The notes under the pieces: model-generated
What the model was told of the DNA's origin: nothing
The model's database searches: none
What the model saw: only the letters and a program-made list of their open reading frames with translations
Program-made: the position numbers and the translations under genes
In this document: piece after piece, positions 18,108 through 25,875 of the stretch
Layout: every line of letters starts with the position of its first letter
Position numbering within the stretch: position 1 is the first letter of the stretch
Assembly: GCA_903861835.1 (NCBI GenBank)
Contig: CAIOVX010000089.1
Coordinates: forward strand, 1-57,689
Source: Candidatus Firestoneibacteriota bacterium
GTDB taxonomy: Bacteria > Oederibacteriota > D2-FULL-39-29 > CAIOVX01
Length of the DNA stretch: 57,689 nucleotides
Direction: 5' to 3'

Positions 18108-18320
18108 ATGAACCCCGAGACAGTAAAAGAATTCATTGCCAAACACCCTAAATGCGATTGCCCTCTGACATCCTGTGAGCAGCACGGCAAGTGCTTTGAA
18201 TGCGTGATGGTGCACCGGCACTACGGCAACCACGTTCCCCACTGCCTCCAGTTCATGCTTAAAGATAAAATAAAAGAACTCGCGAAACTGGCCGAAATCA
18301 CTATCCCTGAAAAGAAGTAA
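18108..18320 (+). CDS. Small Cys/His-rich protein (possible metal binding)
   Basis: A 70-residue protein with six cysteines (C16, C18, C23, C29, C32, C46) and histidines at 26, 36, 38, 42 and 45, all between residues 16 and 46. The spacing CxCx4Cx5CxxC suggests a zinc or Fe-S site. The pattern resembles small cytosolic Cys-rich proteins of the DUF6485 kind (C..C..HGKC..C...H....P.C), although I could not confirm membership. Start ATG follows TAGGAGCC. It has no signal peptide and is transcribed divergently from the URO-D-like gene. Function unknown. Confidence 0.75.
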   Translation: MNPETVKEFIAKHPKCDCPLTSCEQHGKCFECVMVHRHYGNHVPHCLQFMLKDKIKELAKLAEITIPEKK

Positions 18321-18435
18321 TTTCGTTGCTCCGTCGGCCGCCCCGCGGATTGTGGCCTTATCGGCCCACTGTCTTCCGGCTACGGTCCTCAATTTCCACT
18401 GTGCATCCGACCCTCTAACCATCTGACCTTAGGCA

Positions 18436-18621
18436 TTATCGCTCCGAGCAACTCTTCCCCCCTATCGCCCAATCTTCTTTCGCCACCTGCGTAACAACGA
18501 TTTGCACCGCTTCCGGCGGGCATTTAATTGCATCCATAATGCCTTCCGTGACTTTTTGAACCATCTTCTTTCTTGTTTCGGCTGGCACACCCGCCCACAT
18601 CTTTATCTCTACGAATGGCAT
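18436..18621 (-). CDS. 4-oxalocrotonate tautomerase family enzyme
   Basis: A 61-residue tautomerase of the 4-OT family. Removal of Met exposes the catalytic Pro1 (MPFVEIKMW), and the length is exactly that of typical 4-OT subunits, which assemble as hexamers. The start at 18621, rather than a longer frame, is fixed by GGGAGG six bases upstream and by the requirement for Pro at position 1. It transfers protons between keto and enol forms of an unsaturated acid or similar. An extended -10 (TGCTATAAT) lies about 30 bp upstream, and behind it the operator shared with the PocR/AraC gene. It is divergent from the FAD oxidoreductases and may act on their product. Substrate unknown. Confidence 0.88.
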   Translation of the reverse strand: MPFVEIKMWAGVPAETRKKMVQKVTEGIMDAIKCPPEAVQIVVTQVAKEDWAIGGKSCSER

Positions 18622-18651
18622 ATTCCCTCCCGGCCTGAGGCCTTTGGGCCT

Positions 18652-18660
18652 ATTATAGCA
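18652..18660 (-). promoter_or_regulatory. Extended -10 promoter of the tautomerase gene
   Basis: On the minus strand the sequence TGCTATAAT is a perfect -10 hexamer with the extended TGN element. The predicted start of transcription near 18645 gives a 5' leader of about 24 nt that contains the GGGAGG ribosome site. The -35 region is poor, which fits a promoter needing an activator. The shared operator is centred about 51 bp upstream of this start. Confidence 0.6.
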
Positions 18661-18688
18661 TAAAAACCCCGCCAATATTCTATGCGCA

Positions 18689-18703
18689 TAGCAACAAATG
18701 CTA
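18689..18703. promoter_or_regulatory. Palindromic operator TAGCA-N5-TGCTA, intergenic copy
   Basis: A perfect 5-bp inverted repeat, TAGCA ACAAA TGCTA, lies between the divergent tautomerase and FAD oxidoreductase promoters. A near-identical copy (TAGCA ACAAG TGCTA) lies in the promoter of the PocR/AraC gene at 23883-23897. Flanking bases are also shared, with 16 or more matching positions. The centre lies near -64 relative to the FAD operon and near -51 relative to the tautomerase, usual positions for AraC-type activation. Confidence 0.7.
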
Positions 18704-18724
18704 AACAATTCGCAACTCAAACAC

Positions 18725-18753
18725 TTGGCTTGGCAAGCCGGCGGGGATATAAT
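18725..18753 (+). promoter_or_regulatory. Sigma-70-type promoter of the FAD oxidoreductase operon
   Basis: TTGGCT at 18725-18730 and TATAAT at 18748-18753 are separated by exactly 17 bp. Predicted transcription start is near 18760, giving a leader of about 60 nt before the first ATG at 18821. The operator at 18689-18703 ends 21 bp upstream of the -35 hexamer. Confidence 0.65.
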
Positions 18754-18820
18754 GAAACTCTTCGGCCTAAGGCCGGGGCCTTCTTTGGCTCAACGAACAA
18801 ATCTCCAGACAGGAGAACTA

Positions 18821-20158
18821 ATGGCACATATAAATGAACCGGCAAAGAAACTCAGGATAGCGGGCAAATACGATGTCCTGGTCTGCGGCGGCGGCCCCGC
18901 CGGAATAGGAGCGGCGCTCTCCGCGGCCAGGAACGGCGCAAAAACTTTGCTCGTCGAGCAATCCGGATTTCTTGGCGGGATGGGAACGGGGGCGCTGGTC
19001 CCGACTTTCGCCCCTTCAGCAATGAGCGGAGCTCCTCTCATAAAAGGTATACACGCCGAAATCCTGGCTTTGCTCGGAATTGGGGACGGCTCCAATGACA
19101 CCTGGCCTCCCCTAGATCCCGAGAAGACAAAATACGCCGTTGACCGCCTAATGAAAACAGCCGGAGTTGAAATACTTTTTTTTACCAGGATCTCCGGGGT
19201 CATAAAGACAGGAAGGCGCCTCGAGCATATAATAGTAGAGAATAAATCCGGCAGGCAGGCATTAAAAGCAAAATATTTTATCGATTGCACGGGCGACGCG
19301 GATGTGGCGGCAATGTCGGGCGCGAGCTTCAAAAAAGGCGACAGAAAAGGCGCGATGCAGCCGGCAAGCAACTGCTTTACCGTGGCCGGCATAGACGATG
19401 AAAAGTTCGAAGCGATCAGAAAGAAAGACAACTCGCACGACCTTAAACTTTCAGATATCATGCGCTCGGACGAAGGGAAAGCTATACTCCCTATAATTCC
19501 CTCCGGAGAATACAGGTTCCTGCTTGAAACCAAATTTGAAAAAGGTTACTGGGGCTTCAACTTCGGGCACATTTTCAACGTTGACGGAACGGACGCCAAG
19601 GACCTTTCAGCCGCCGCGCAAAAAGGCAGGGAAATCGCGAATAATTTCATCGCCTACGCAAGAAAGAAGTTCCCGGGTTTTAAAAACGCCTTTCTCGTCA
19701 GCGTCGGACAAGCCCTCGGAATCAGGGAGACCAGGATCATAGAAGGCGAATACACCTTGACCGTTGCCGATTATATTAAACGGACGAAATTTCCGGATTC
19801 CATAGCGGTTTATGACTACCCCATAGACATGCATCAAACCGACAAGTCCCTGAAAGCTTTTAATAAAAGTCATAAAGCGTTTACGCAGGATTTCTTGCTT
19901 TCTCCGGGGGAATACTATTCCATTCCTTTCCGCGCATTGATTCCCAAAGGGAAGGATAACCTGCTCGCAGCCGGCAGATCTATATCCTGCGACAGGCAAG
20001 TCCAGGCGGCGACAAGAGTAATGCCTCTTTGCGTTGCAACCGGAGAAGCCGCAGGGCTGGCGGCCGCGATGGCCGTAAAGAAAGGCAACAGGTTCAGGGA
20101 TACCGACACAAAACTTTTGCGGGAGAAACTAATAAAGCAGAGCGCCAGGGTTGATTAA
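18821..20158 (+). CDS. FAD-dependent oxidoreductase, copy 1 of 3
   Basis: A 445-residue flavoprotein of the FAD_oxidored family. The dinucleotide-binding motif VCGGGPAG is at 21-28, EQSGFLGGMG follows, and the second FAD motif FIDCTGDAD lies near 160. The start ATG at 18821 has AGGAGAACTA immediately upstream, and an upstream-extended frame is rejected because it would lie across the promoter. It is the first of three tandem paralogues that share N-terminal, central and C-terminal blocks (FRDTDT near the end). The family oxidises small alcohols, sugars or related compounds with unassigned acceptors. It is the most divergent of the three. It is probably activated by the PocR/AraC regulator encoded downstream. 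Confidence 0.88.
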   Translation: MAHINEPAKKLRIAGKYDVLVCGGGPAGIGAALSAARNGAKTLLVEQSGFLGGMGTGALVPTFAPSAMSGAPLIKGIHAEILALLGIGDGSNDTWPPLDPEKTKYAVDRLMKTAGVEILFFTRISGVIKTGRRLEHIIVENKSGRQALKAKYFIDCTGDADVAAMSGASFKKGDRKGAMQPASNCFTVAGIDDEKFEAIRKKDNSHDLKLSDIMRSDEGKAILPIIPSGEYRFLLETKFEKGYWGFNFGHIFNVDGTDAKDLSAAAQKGREIANNFIAYARKKFPGFKNAFLVSVGQALGIRETRIIEGEYTLTVADYIKRTKFPDSIAVYDYPIDMHQTDKSLKAFNKSHKAFTQDFLLSPGEYYSIPFRALIPKGKDNLLAAGRSISCDRQVQAATRVMPLCVATGEAAGLAAAMAVKKGNRFRDTDTKLLREKLIKQSARVD

Positions 20159-20175
20159 ATTCTTACGGAGGAAAC

Positions 20176-21534
20176 ATGAAACACATCACAGAACCGAAGA
20201 AGAAACTGCCCGTTTACGGGAATTTTGATGTCGTAGTCTGCGGCGGCGGACCCGCCGGGTGCGCTTCGGCTCTCTCTGCCGCAAGGAACGGGGCAAAAGT
20301 CCTGCTCCTTGAACAGACAGGATGTCTGGGCGGAATGGGAACCTCCGGGCTTATCCCCTGTTTTGCGCCTTATACATACGCGAAAGAACCGCTGACAAGA
20401 GGCATTGCCCTGGAAGTTCTGGAAAAACTTAAAGCGCTGGACGGGGTTGGAAACAGCCCCAAGAGCTCCACTTCCTGGATAGGAATTGACCCTGAAAAAC
20501 TCAAACTCCTCTACGACAATCTGTTGGAAGAGTCGGGGATAAAGGTTCTCTTTTTTACGGCGGTCTCGGGTGTTATTAAGAACAGGGGAAAGATTACTGC
20601 CGTCATAATCGAAAATAAAAAAGGGAGGCAGGCCGTCACCGGGAAAACCTTCATAGATGCCACCGGCGACGCCGATATTGCCGCAAAAGCAGGCGTACCT
20701 TTCAAAAAAGGCGACAACAAAGGGAAAATGCAGCCGGTTACCGTCTGCTTCTCCGCGGCAGGCATAGACTCAAACAAGTTTAAAATACTGCGGAATGCGA
20801 CTTTCAAAGGTAAAAACAGCCTGATGACCGAGAAAACCCTTACTTCAGCCGAAGGTAAATCTCTCCCGCGGCTTAAATTCGGCGAATACAGGTTCATAGC
20901 CCAGAAAGACCTGGGCGGCGGCGTTTGGGGGTTCAACTTCGGACATATATTCGATATTGACGGGACAGACACGGACAGGCTGTCCTTTGCGATTGCGTAC
21001 GGAAGAAAGATAGCGAACAATTTTATCGCTTACGCGAGAAAACATATCCCGGGGTTCAAAAATGCGTCTCTTATCCAGACCTCGCAGATGCTTGGCGTAC
21101 GGGAAACAAGAAGAATAAAAGGGCTTCATATGTTTACTTTCAAGGATTATATGTCACAAAATAAGTTCAGCGATACCATCGCAGTTTATGATTACCCCAT
21201 AGACATACATGTTCCCAAAAAGTCCAGGTCAATCTTCAACAAAATGGAAAGGGAGTTCACCAAGGATTTCGTTCTGCCTTATGGAAAGTATTACAGCGTG
21301 CCGTTTCGGTCTCTGGTACCGGTAAACATTGATAATTTGCTTGTGGCAGGAAGGTCCGTCTCGACAGACAGAATAACCCAGGGGGCGCTCCGCGTAATGC
21401 CGCTCTGCCTTTGCATGGGGCAAGCCGCGGGACTCGCGGCGGCCATGGCCGTAAAGAAGGGAAACAGCTTCAGAGATACCGACACAATGCTTCTCAGGGA
21501 AAAACTTACAAAGCAGGGCGCAAGGGTTGATTAA
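20176..21534 (+). CDS. FAD-dependent oxidoreductase, copy 2 of 3
   Basis: A 452-residue paralogue of the preceding gene, with VCGGGPAG at 21-28, EQTGCLGGMG and FIDATGDAD. It begins 17 bp after copy 1, and its leader and start (TTCTTACGGAGGAAACATG) are identical to those of copy 3. The protein is colinear with copy 3 over its whole length and clearly closer to it than to copy 1. It is cytoplasmic, with no signal peptide. Retention of three intact copies suggests different substrate specificities or a multi-subunit complex. Which applies cannot be told from sequence. Confidence 0.88.
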   Translation: MKHITEPKKKLPVYGNFDVVVCGGGPAGCASALSAARNGAKVLLLEQTGCLGGMGTSGLIPCFAPYTYAKEPLTRGIALEVLEKLKALDGVGNSPKSSTSWIGIDPEKLKLLYDNLLEESGIKVLFFTAVSGVIKNRGKITAVIIENKKGRQAVTGKTFIDATGDADIAAKAGVPFKKGDNKGKMQPVTVCFSAAGIDSNKFKILRNATFKGKNSLMTEKTLTSAEGKSLPRLKFGEYRFIAQKDLGGGVWGFNFGHIFDIDGTDTDRLSFAIAYGRKIANNFIAYARKHIPGFKNASLIQTSQMLGVRETRRIKGLHMFTFKDYMSQNKFSDTIAVYDYPIDIHVPKKSRSIFNKMEREFTKDFVLPYGKYYSVPFRSLVPVNIDNLLVAGRSVSTDRITQGALRVMPLCLCMGQAAGLAAAMAVKKGNSFRDTDTMLLREKLTKQGARVD

Positions 21535-21551
21535 TTTCTTACGGAGGAAAC

Positions 21552-22910
21552 ATGAAATATATCACGGAACCAAAGAAGAAATTGCCGGTCTACGGAAACT
21601 TTGATGTTGTGGTCTGCGGCGGCGGACCCGCAGGGTGCAGCTCGGCTCTTTCCGCGGCAAGAAACGGTGCAAAAGTCCTGCTAATAGAACAGGCAGGGTG
21701 TCTGGGAGGAATGTCAACTGCGGGGCTTGGGCCTACAATGGCGCCATTTACCAATTCAAGAGAACCTTTTATAAGGGGGATTGCCCTTGAAGTTTTAAAC
21801 AGGCTCAAAGAGACCGGCGGAGCAGGCGAGACTCCAAAAAGCTCGACAATGTGGCCGACAATTGACTCGGAAAAGATGAAACTGTTGTATGACACTCTCC
21901 TGGAAGAAGCCGGGGTTAAAGTCCTGTTCTTCACGGGTGTTTTCAATATACTCAAGTCAGGAAACAGAATAAAAGGAATCATTATCGAGAACAAAAACGG
22001 CAGGCAAGCAGTTACCGGGAAAACTTTCATTGATGCGACAGGCGACGCGGATCTTTCGGCAATGGCCGGTGTACCGTTTGAGAAGGGCGACAGCAAAGGA
22101 AGAATGCAGCCGGTAACCCTGTGCTTCACGGCGGCCGGCATAGACTCGGAGAAGTTTAAAACCCTCCGGAATGTAACCTTCAAGGGATCGAACGCCAAAA
22201 TGACAGAGGCCACTATTCACCCTTATCTGGGTAAATCTCTTCCCGATATGAAATACGGCGAGTACAGGTACATAGTCAACAAGAACCTCGGGAACGGGGT
22301 CTGGGGTTTTAATTTTGGGCACGTTTACAATGTGGACGGGACAGACGCGGACAGCCTGTCTTTTGCCATGTCCTACGGCAGGAAAATAGTCAATAATTTC
22401 ATCAAACACGCCAGGAAACATATCCCCGGGTTTGAGAACGCGCAGCTGCTCCAGACGGGACAGTTGATGGGCGTCAGGGAAACCAGAAGGATAAAGGGAG
22501 TTTACAAATACACCATTGGCGATTACACCTCTTTGAAACAATTTGACGATACTATTGCCGTCTATGATTATCCCGTGGACGTTCACGCCCCCACAAAATC
22601 AAAAAAACTGTATAAAAAACACGAGAAACAATTTACAACCGATTACGTGTTGCCGGCCGGAAAACACTACAGCATTCCTTTCAGGATAATGGTGCCCGTG
22701 AAAATTGACAACCTGCTGGTCCCGGGAAGGTCTATTTCCGCGGACAGGCTTACGCAGGGGGCTCTCAGGGTCATTCCTCTCTGCCTGGCATTCGGCGAAG
22801 CGGCCGGCCTTGCAGCGGCAATGGCCGCAAAGAAAGGAAACGCGATAAAAGATACGGATTTTGCGCTACTCAGGAAGAAACTCAAAGCGCAAGGAGCAAA
22901 GGTCGACTGA
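21552..22910 (+). CDS. FAD-dependent oxidoreductase, copy 3 of 3
   Basis: A 452-residue paralogue with VCGGGPAG at 21-28, EQAGCLGGMS and FIDATGDAD. It begins 17 bp after copy 2 with the same leader TTCTTACGGAGGAAAC. All conserved FAD motifs are intact, so it is not a decaying duplicate. Its stop codon at 22910 abuts the stop of the convergent araC-type gene at 22911 with no terminator between, so transcripts from the two strands probably overlap. The C-terminal segment diverges from copies 1 and 2 (IKDTDF rather than FRDTDT). Confidence 0.88.
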   Translation: MKYITEPKKKLPVYGNFDVVVCGGGPAGCSSALSAARNGAKVLLIEQAGCLGGMSTAGLGPTMAPFTNSREPFIRGIALEVLNRLKETGGAGETPKSSTMWPTIDSEKMKLLYDTLLEEAGVKVLFFTGVFNILKSGNRIKGIIIENKNGRQAVTGKTFIDATGDADLSAMAGVPFEKGDSKGRMQPVTLCFTAAGIDSEKFKTLRNVTFKGSNAKMTEATIHPYLGKSLPDMKYGEYRYIVNKNLGNGVWGFNFGHVYNVDGTDADSLSFAMSYGRKIVNNFIKHARKHIPGFENAQLLQTGQLMGVRETRRIKGVYKYTIGDYTSLKQFDDTIAVYDYPVDVHAPTKSKKLYKKHEKQFTTDYVLPAGKHYSIPFRIMVPVKIDNLLVPGRSISADRLTQGALRVIPLCLAFGEAAGLAAAMAAKKGNAIKDTDFALLRKKLKAQGAKVD

Positions 22911-23873
22911 TCAGCCAAAATTAATCTTGCGGTAAACGCCGGGGTAGGACCCGGTCTTTCTGAAAAAAGCGCGGCTGAAAGAACTTAAGTCGCGGTAACC
23001 GCAGCTGTAAGCTATTTCTGACAGACTCAAGCCGGGGTTCTTCATAAGGACCCCGGCTCTTTTTATTTTCAACGTATTCTGATAGTCCCTGAAACTCAAT
23101 CCTTTCTGCGCCTTAAACACCCTTGTGTAATAATATTTGCTGAGTCCGGCGCTTTTGGCTGCAAACCCCAATGTGACGTTCTCCGGAGACGCCGTTTCCA
23201 GCCACTTCACGGACGCATCAATGATATTCTTCATTCTTGCGCTCCTGAGGTTGGCAACTCCTGCCGCAAGCACGCCTGCGTTCCCTGACCGCATGCCGGC
23301 CCGGAGCGACTTTAGCTCTTTTTCCCAAGCTTCTTTGCTCTCCGCGTCAATTATGAAATGGGCAAGAAGTTTCAGCATATTTGACGCGTTGGACAGCCCC
23401 TTATTTGACACCACCCGGACCTTTTCAATAAGTTTTGCCGCCTTCTTTCCGTCGAGGCCTAAAGACTGAAGGCGCGCTATTATTCTCCGCTTCCTTGCTT
23501 CCGAAGGAGCGCTGAAAAAAACCTGGCCGGCAAGTATACAGCCGAGGTATTTGCCTCGGGAAATGACGGGTAGCACTATTTCGTCGAGTCCCGCGTGGCA
23601 TTTTTTCACAAACGGTTTTCCAGCCCTTTCCGCGGCCCCGAGGCCTTCATGGTCTGTCCTAAAACAGACGGCATAAGAGGGTTTGGTGCTTTTTACGAAG
23701 GCGCAGTAGGGGCTTTTATGCAGGAAGGACGAACTGTCAACGGAAAGAGCCTTGCTGCCTTCCGACCGTTCTTTAAAATCATAAAGACAGACAGTAAGGC
23801 CCGTGGTTTCTTCGAAGGTCTTTAGAAAGTCCCTCAGAGCTATGTTTCCTACCGGAAATATACGCCGCCGCAT
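22911..23873 (-). CDS. AraC-family regulator with PocR ligand-binding domain
   Basis: A 320-residue transcription factor. Residues about 10-150 match the PocR sensory domain, including the conserved Cys-containing segments YAVCFRTDHEG and KKCHAGLDEIVLPV. Residues 220-320 form the double helix-turn-helix AraC DNA-binding domain (LSLSEIAYSCGYRDLSSFSRAF). The ATG at 23873 is preferred over a TTG 18 bases upstream. It has no Shine-Dalgarno sequence and coincides with the predicted transcription start, so the mRNA is probably leaderless. The promoter contains the operator TAGCA-N5-TGCTA between -35 and -10, which suggests autorepression. PocR relatives sense small molecules such as propanediol. 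The ligand here is unknown. Confidence 0.9.
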   Translation of the reverse strand: MRRRIFPVGNIALRDFLKTFEETTGLTVCLYDFKERSEGSKALSVDSSSFLHKSPYCAFVKSTKPSYAVCFRTDHEGLGAAERAGKPFVKKCHAGLDEIVLPVISRGKYLGCILAGQVFFSAPSEARKRRIIARLQSLGLDGKKAAKLIEKVRVVSNKGLSNASNMLKLLAHFIIDAESKEAWEKELKSLRAGMRSGNAGVLAAGVANLRSARMKNIIDASVKWLETASPENVTLGFAAKSAGLSKYYYTRVFKAQKGLSFRDYQNTLKIKRAGVLMKNPGLSLSEIAYSCGYRDLSSFSRAFFRKTGSYPGVYRKINFG

Positions 23874-23878
23874 GGCAT

Positions 23879-23907
23879 ATTGTAGCAACAAGTGCTAACA
23901 AAGGCAA
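23879..23907 (-). promoter_or_regulatory. araC-type promoter with embedded palindromic operator
   Basis: On the minus strand TTGCCT (23902-23907) and TACAAT (23879-23884) are separated by 17 bp. The palindrome TAGCA-N5-TGCTA at 23883-23897 fills the spacer and overlaps the -10 by two bases, where a bound protein would block RNA polymerase. Transcription would begin within a base or two of the ATG at 23873. Confidence 0.65.
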
Positions 23908-23924
23908 GGGCCGGCCTAAAACGC

Positions 23925-24698
23925 CTATTTGCCTTTTGAAATCAGCTTGACCGCTATATCCGCTTCAAGCCCGGCGATGATATCGATCCCTTTGGCGTTT
24001 GGATGCACATTGCTCCACCAAGTCTTGTCAGGATCGTTAAGATGGGCCGTGTCCTTGCTGTCGTCCACAGTTACTTTATCGGCGCGTATCCTAAGGTCCC
24101 AGCTCCCGGCCTCGGTTGCGGCTTTGAGCGCCTCGCTTACATCTCCTAGCGCGTAGCCCTCTTCCTTGGCGAAAGCCCTTATGGTATCAAAAACATCCTT
24201 TGTGCCTTCGTTCGGCGTCTTGCTTACGGTGTGGTTCGGGTCCGTGTACATCGCGGTCTCCACGGCTATTTGTACTCCCGGATAATCCTTCTTCAATCTT
24301 TCGCAGAGATTCTTCAGTCTTTTCTTGAACTCTTCGGCGGAATAATTATTTTTATCGTTTGAACCGTACCTTATGAAAACAAGGTCCACCTCTTTATTCG
24401 CTTTTATAACCTGGTCGTAACGGCTGTAGAAATGAAAACCGTCTATGTCTTTTTCAATGAAGTTTGATTTCGCTCCGGGCCCTATGGATTCCCCGCCCTG
24501 CCCCCCGTTCACCACTTCAAAAGTCTTGTCCGGAAGCAGCGTTTTGAGCTTTTCCTTCAGCCTGGATTGAACCTGGTCCTTCACGGGAAGATACGGCGTA
24601 TTCACGGTTGAATCTCCGAGGAGAAGTATTTTATAAGCCATCGCTCCTGAAACAGAAAGCACCAACAGCAGCACGGCAACAGCCAGTCTCTTAAGCAT
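23925..24698 (-). CDS. Secreted SGNH/GDSL-type hydrolase
   Basis: A 257-residue SGNH hydrolase, a family of esterases that deacetylate polysaccharides or cleave lipid esters. It has a signal peptide (residues 1-21, ending SGAMA) and is probably periplasmic. Catalytic blocks are visible: block I LLGDST with Ser30, block III RYGSNDKN with the oxyanion Asn, and block V SNVHPNAKG with the catalytic His. Start ATG follows GGAGGAAAG. A sugar O-acetyl esterase is plausible beside the glycosidases of this window. It lies 17 bp downstream of the DUF4337-like gene and ends 51 bp before araC. Confidence 0.85.
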   Translation of the reverse strand: MLKRLAVAVLLLVLSVSGAMAYKILLLGDSTVNTPYLPVKDQVQSRLKEKLKTLLPDKTFEVVNGGQGGESIGPGAKSNFIEKDIDGFHFYSRYDQVIKANKEVDLVFIRYGSNDKNNYSAEEFKKRLKNLCERLKKDYPGVQIAVETAMYTDPNHTVSKTPNEGTKDVFDTIRAFAKEEGYALGDVSEALKAATEAGSWDLRIRADKVTVDDSKDTAHLNDPDKTWWSNVHPNAKGIDIIAGLEADIAVKLISKGK

Positions 24699-24715
24699 CT
24701 TTCCTCCGCGGTAAA

Positions 24716-25294
24716 TTAGAGCAGAAATTTAATTGCGAGCGTAAAACCGTTTAACATATATACTATTCCTGTAAGCCCAAACGCGAGCCCTACATACCAA
24801 AGTGCCGGTTTTTTAAGCAAGGCCGCGATGGAAGAAAGCATTATCGCAACCTGGAGAAGCATCACAGCCTGTCCGAATTGCCCGCCATGCGCTTTAAAAT
24901 CTTCCTGCTCGGCGGAGAACTTCTTAGCCCCTTCCATGATATCCTTTTCTTCGCCCTCATATTGCTTTATCTTTTCCTCGTAACTTTTCATTTTACCGGC
25001 AAGGAATTCTTTCTTTCCGGCGCTGCACTCCGTCATGTTCTGCGCCTTGAAGTTGTCATCCTGCAACTGCATCAGATATTTCTTGATACTTTTGGCCTGA
25101 TAATATTGCCACTGGTTGGACTCTTTAGTGGTCCAGAGTTGTACTTTTGTGGAATAACCTCCGCCCTTCATCGACGAGAACGCCGCGCATACCGCGAGTA
25201 TAGTTGTCGTCAGCGCCACCCACTGAGTCCACCTGTCCTTTATTATCGCCCCGCTCTTCTGTTCCTCTTTCTTTTCCGCATTATTCGCAGACAT
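24716..25294 (-). CDS. DUF4337-like membrane protein
   Basis: A 192-residue membrane protein. The true start is the ATG at 25294 with GGGAGGAAAG upstream, not the longer frame. It has one transmembrane helix near the N-terminus (ALTTTILAVCAAF, about 28-45), a long charged coiled-coil-prone region (about 50-120, rich in Lys/Glu/Gln) and two or three hydrophobic helices at the C-terminus. The pattern (W..YQ.KSIKK after the first helix) resembles DUF4337, whose function is unknown. Its neighbours, a release-factor-like gene upstream and a GDSL hydrolase downstream, give no clear functional link. Confidence 0.7.
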   Translation of the reverse strand: MSANNAEKKEEQKSGAIIKDRWTQWVALTTTILAVCAAFSSMKGGGYSTKVQLWTTKESNQWQYYQAKSIKKYLMQLQDDNFKAQNMTECSAGKKEFLAGKMKSYEEKIKQYEGEEKDIMEGAKKFSAEQEDFKAHGGQFGQAVMLLQVAIMLSSIAALLKKPALWYVGLAFGLTGIVYMLNGFTLAIKFLL

Positions 25295-25345
25295 CTTTCC
25301 TCCCACGCCTTGCGCTGTAAATGATATTTGTTCTTTTATTCCCAC

Positions 25346-25451
25346 CTTACAAACTTTACGAACATTGTAAACTTTTATTGTTCTTTGCTTTACGTTATAA
25401 ACGTTATAAACGTTAAGAACGTTAAGAACTTTATGAACGTTATAAACTTTT
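25346..25451. repeat. 9-bp ACGTT array (forward orientation)
   Basis: About seven clean units of 9 bp between 25390 and 25450 (ACGTTATAA twice, ACGTTAAGA twice, ACTTTATGA, ACGTTATAA, ACTTT), preceded by degenerate units from 25346. It is the longest array of this family in the window. It fills the gap between the DUF4337-like start and the stop of the release-factor-like gene, and it is opposed by a reverse array at 25876-25922 on the other side of that gene. Confidence 0.9.
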
Positions 25452-25457
25452 GACCTT

Positions 25458-25865
25458 CTAAAGTATTTTTCTCCTATTTTCCTTTTTATCCGAATTAAAC
25501 CGCTTATCCTCCAACATCTTATTCTTCGCCCTTCTCGACCTTCTCCTTTTCTGCCTTCTTATCTTTTCAACTCTCTGCTGTTCCGCGGAAAGCTTGCCCA
25601 TAACTTTCTCTTCTATCTTCCCGGCAAGGATTTTTCTTGCGATATAGCGGTTTAAGGCCTGGGAACGCTCTGACTGGCACTTGACTTCCGTGCCTGTCGG
25701 AATGTGTTTCAAATAAACACAGGTTGAGGTCTTATTCACATTCTGCCCGCCCTTGCCGCCGGAACAGATAAAACGCTCAAGTATATCAGCCTCATTTATG
25801 TTAAAACGGGCCATTTTTTCGCGCAATTTACTCTCTTTTTCCGGGCTGACACCGAATAAACCCAT
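25458..25865 (-). CDS. GGQ release-factor-like protein (ArfB-type candidate)
   Basis: A 135-residue protein consisting only of the catalytic domain of class I release factors. The GGQ motif is at 39-41 within SGGKGGQNVNKT and is followed by a C-terminal basic tail (RRQKRRRSRRAKNK, about 100-115). Codon-recognition domains are absent, so it cannot read stop codons. The basic tail is the feature that lets ArfB/YaeJ enter the empty mRNA channel and rescue stalled ribosomes. The sequence after GGQ (HIPTGTEVKCQSERSQ) is closer to RF2, so it could also belong to the less-studied release-factor-like group. The gene is bracketed by inverted ACGTT arrays. Confidence 0.85.
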   Translation of the reverse strand: MGLFGVSPEKESKLREKMARFNINEADILERFICSGGKGGQNVNKTSTCVYLKHIPTGTEVKCQSERSQALNRYIARKILAGKIEEKVMGKLSAEQQRVEKIRRQKRRRSRRAKNKMLEDKRFNSDKKENRRKIL

Positions 25866-25875
25866 ATTTTCCTCT

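Noticed and set aside
22911-23891. Longer AraC-type protein from a TTG at 23891
   Set aside because: That start lies within the operator and promoter, and the ATG at 23873 matches the predicted transcription start.
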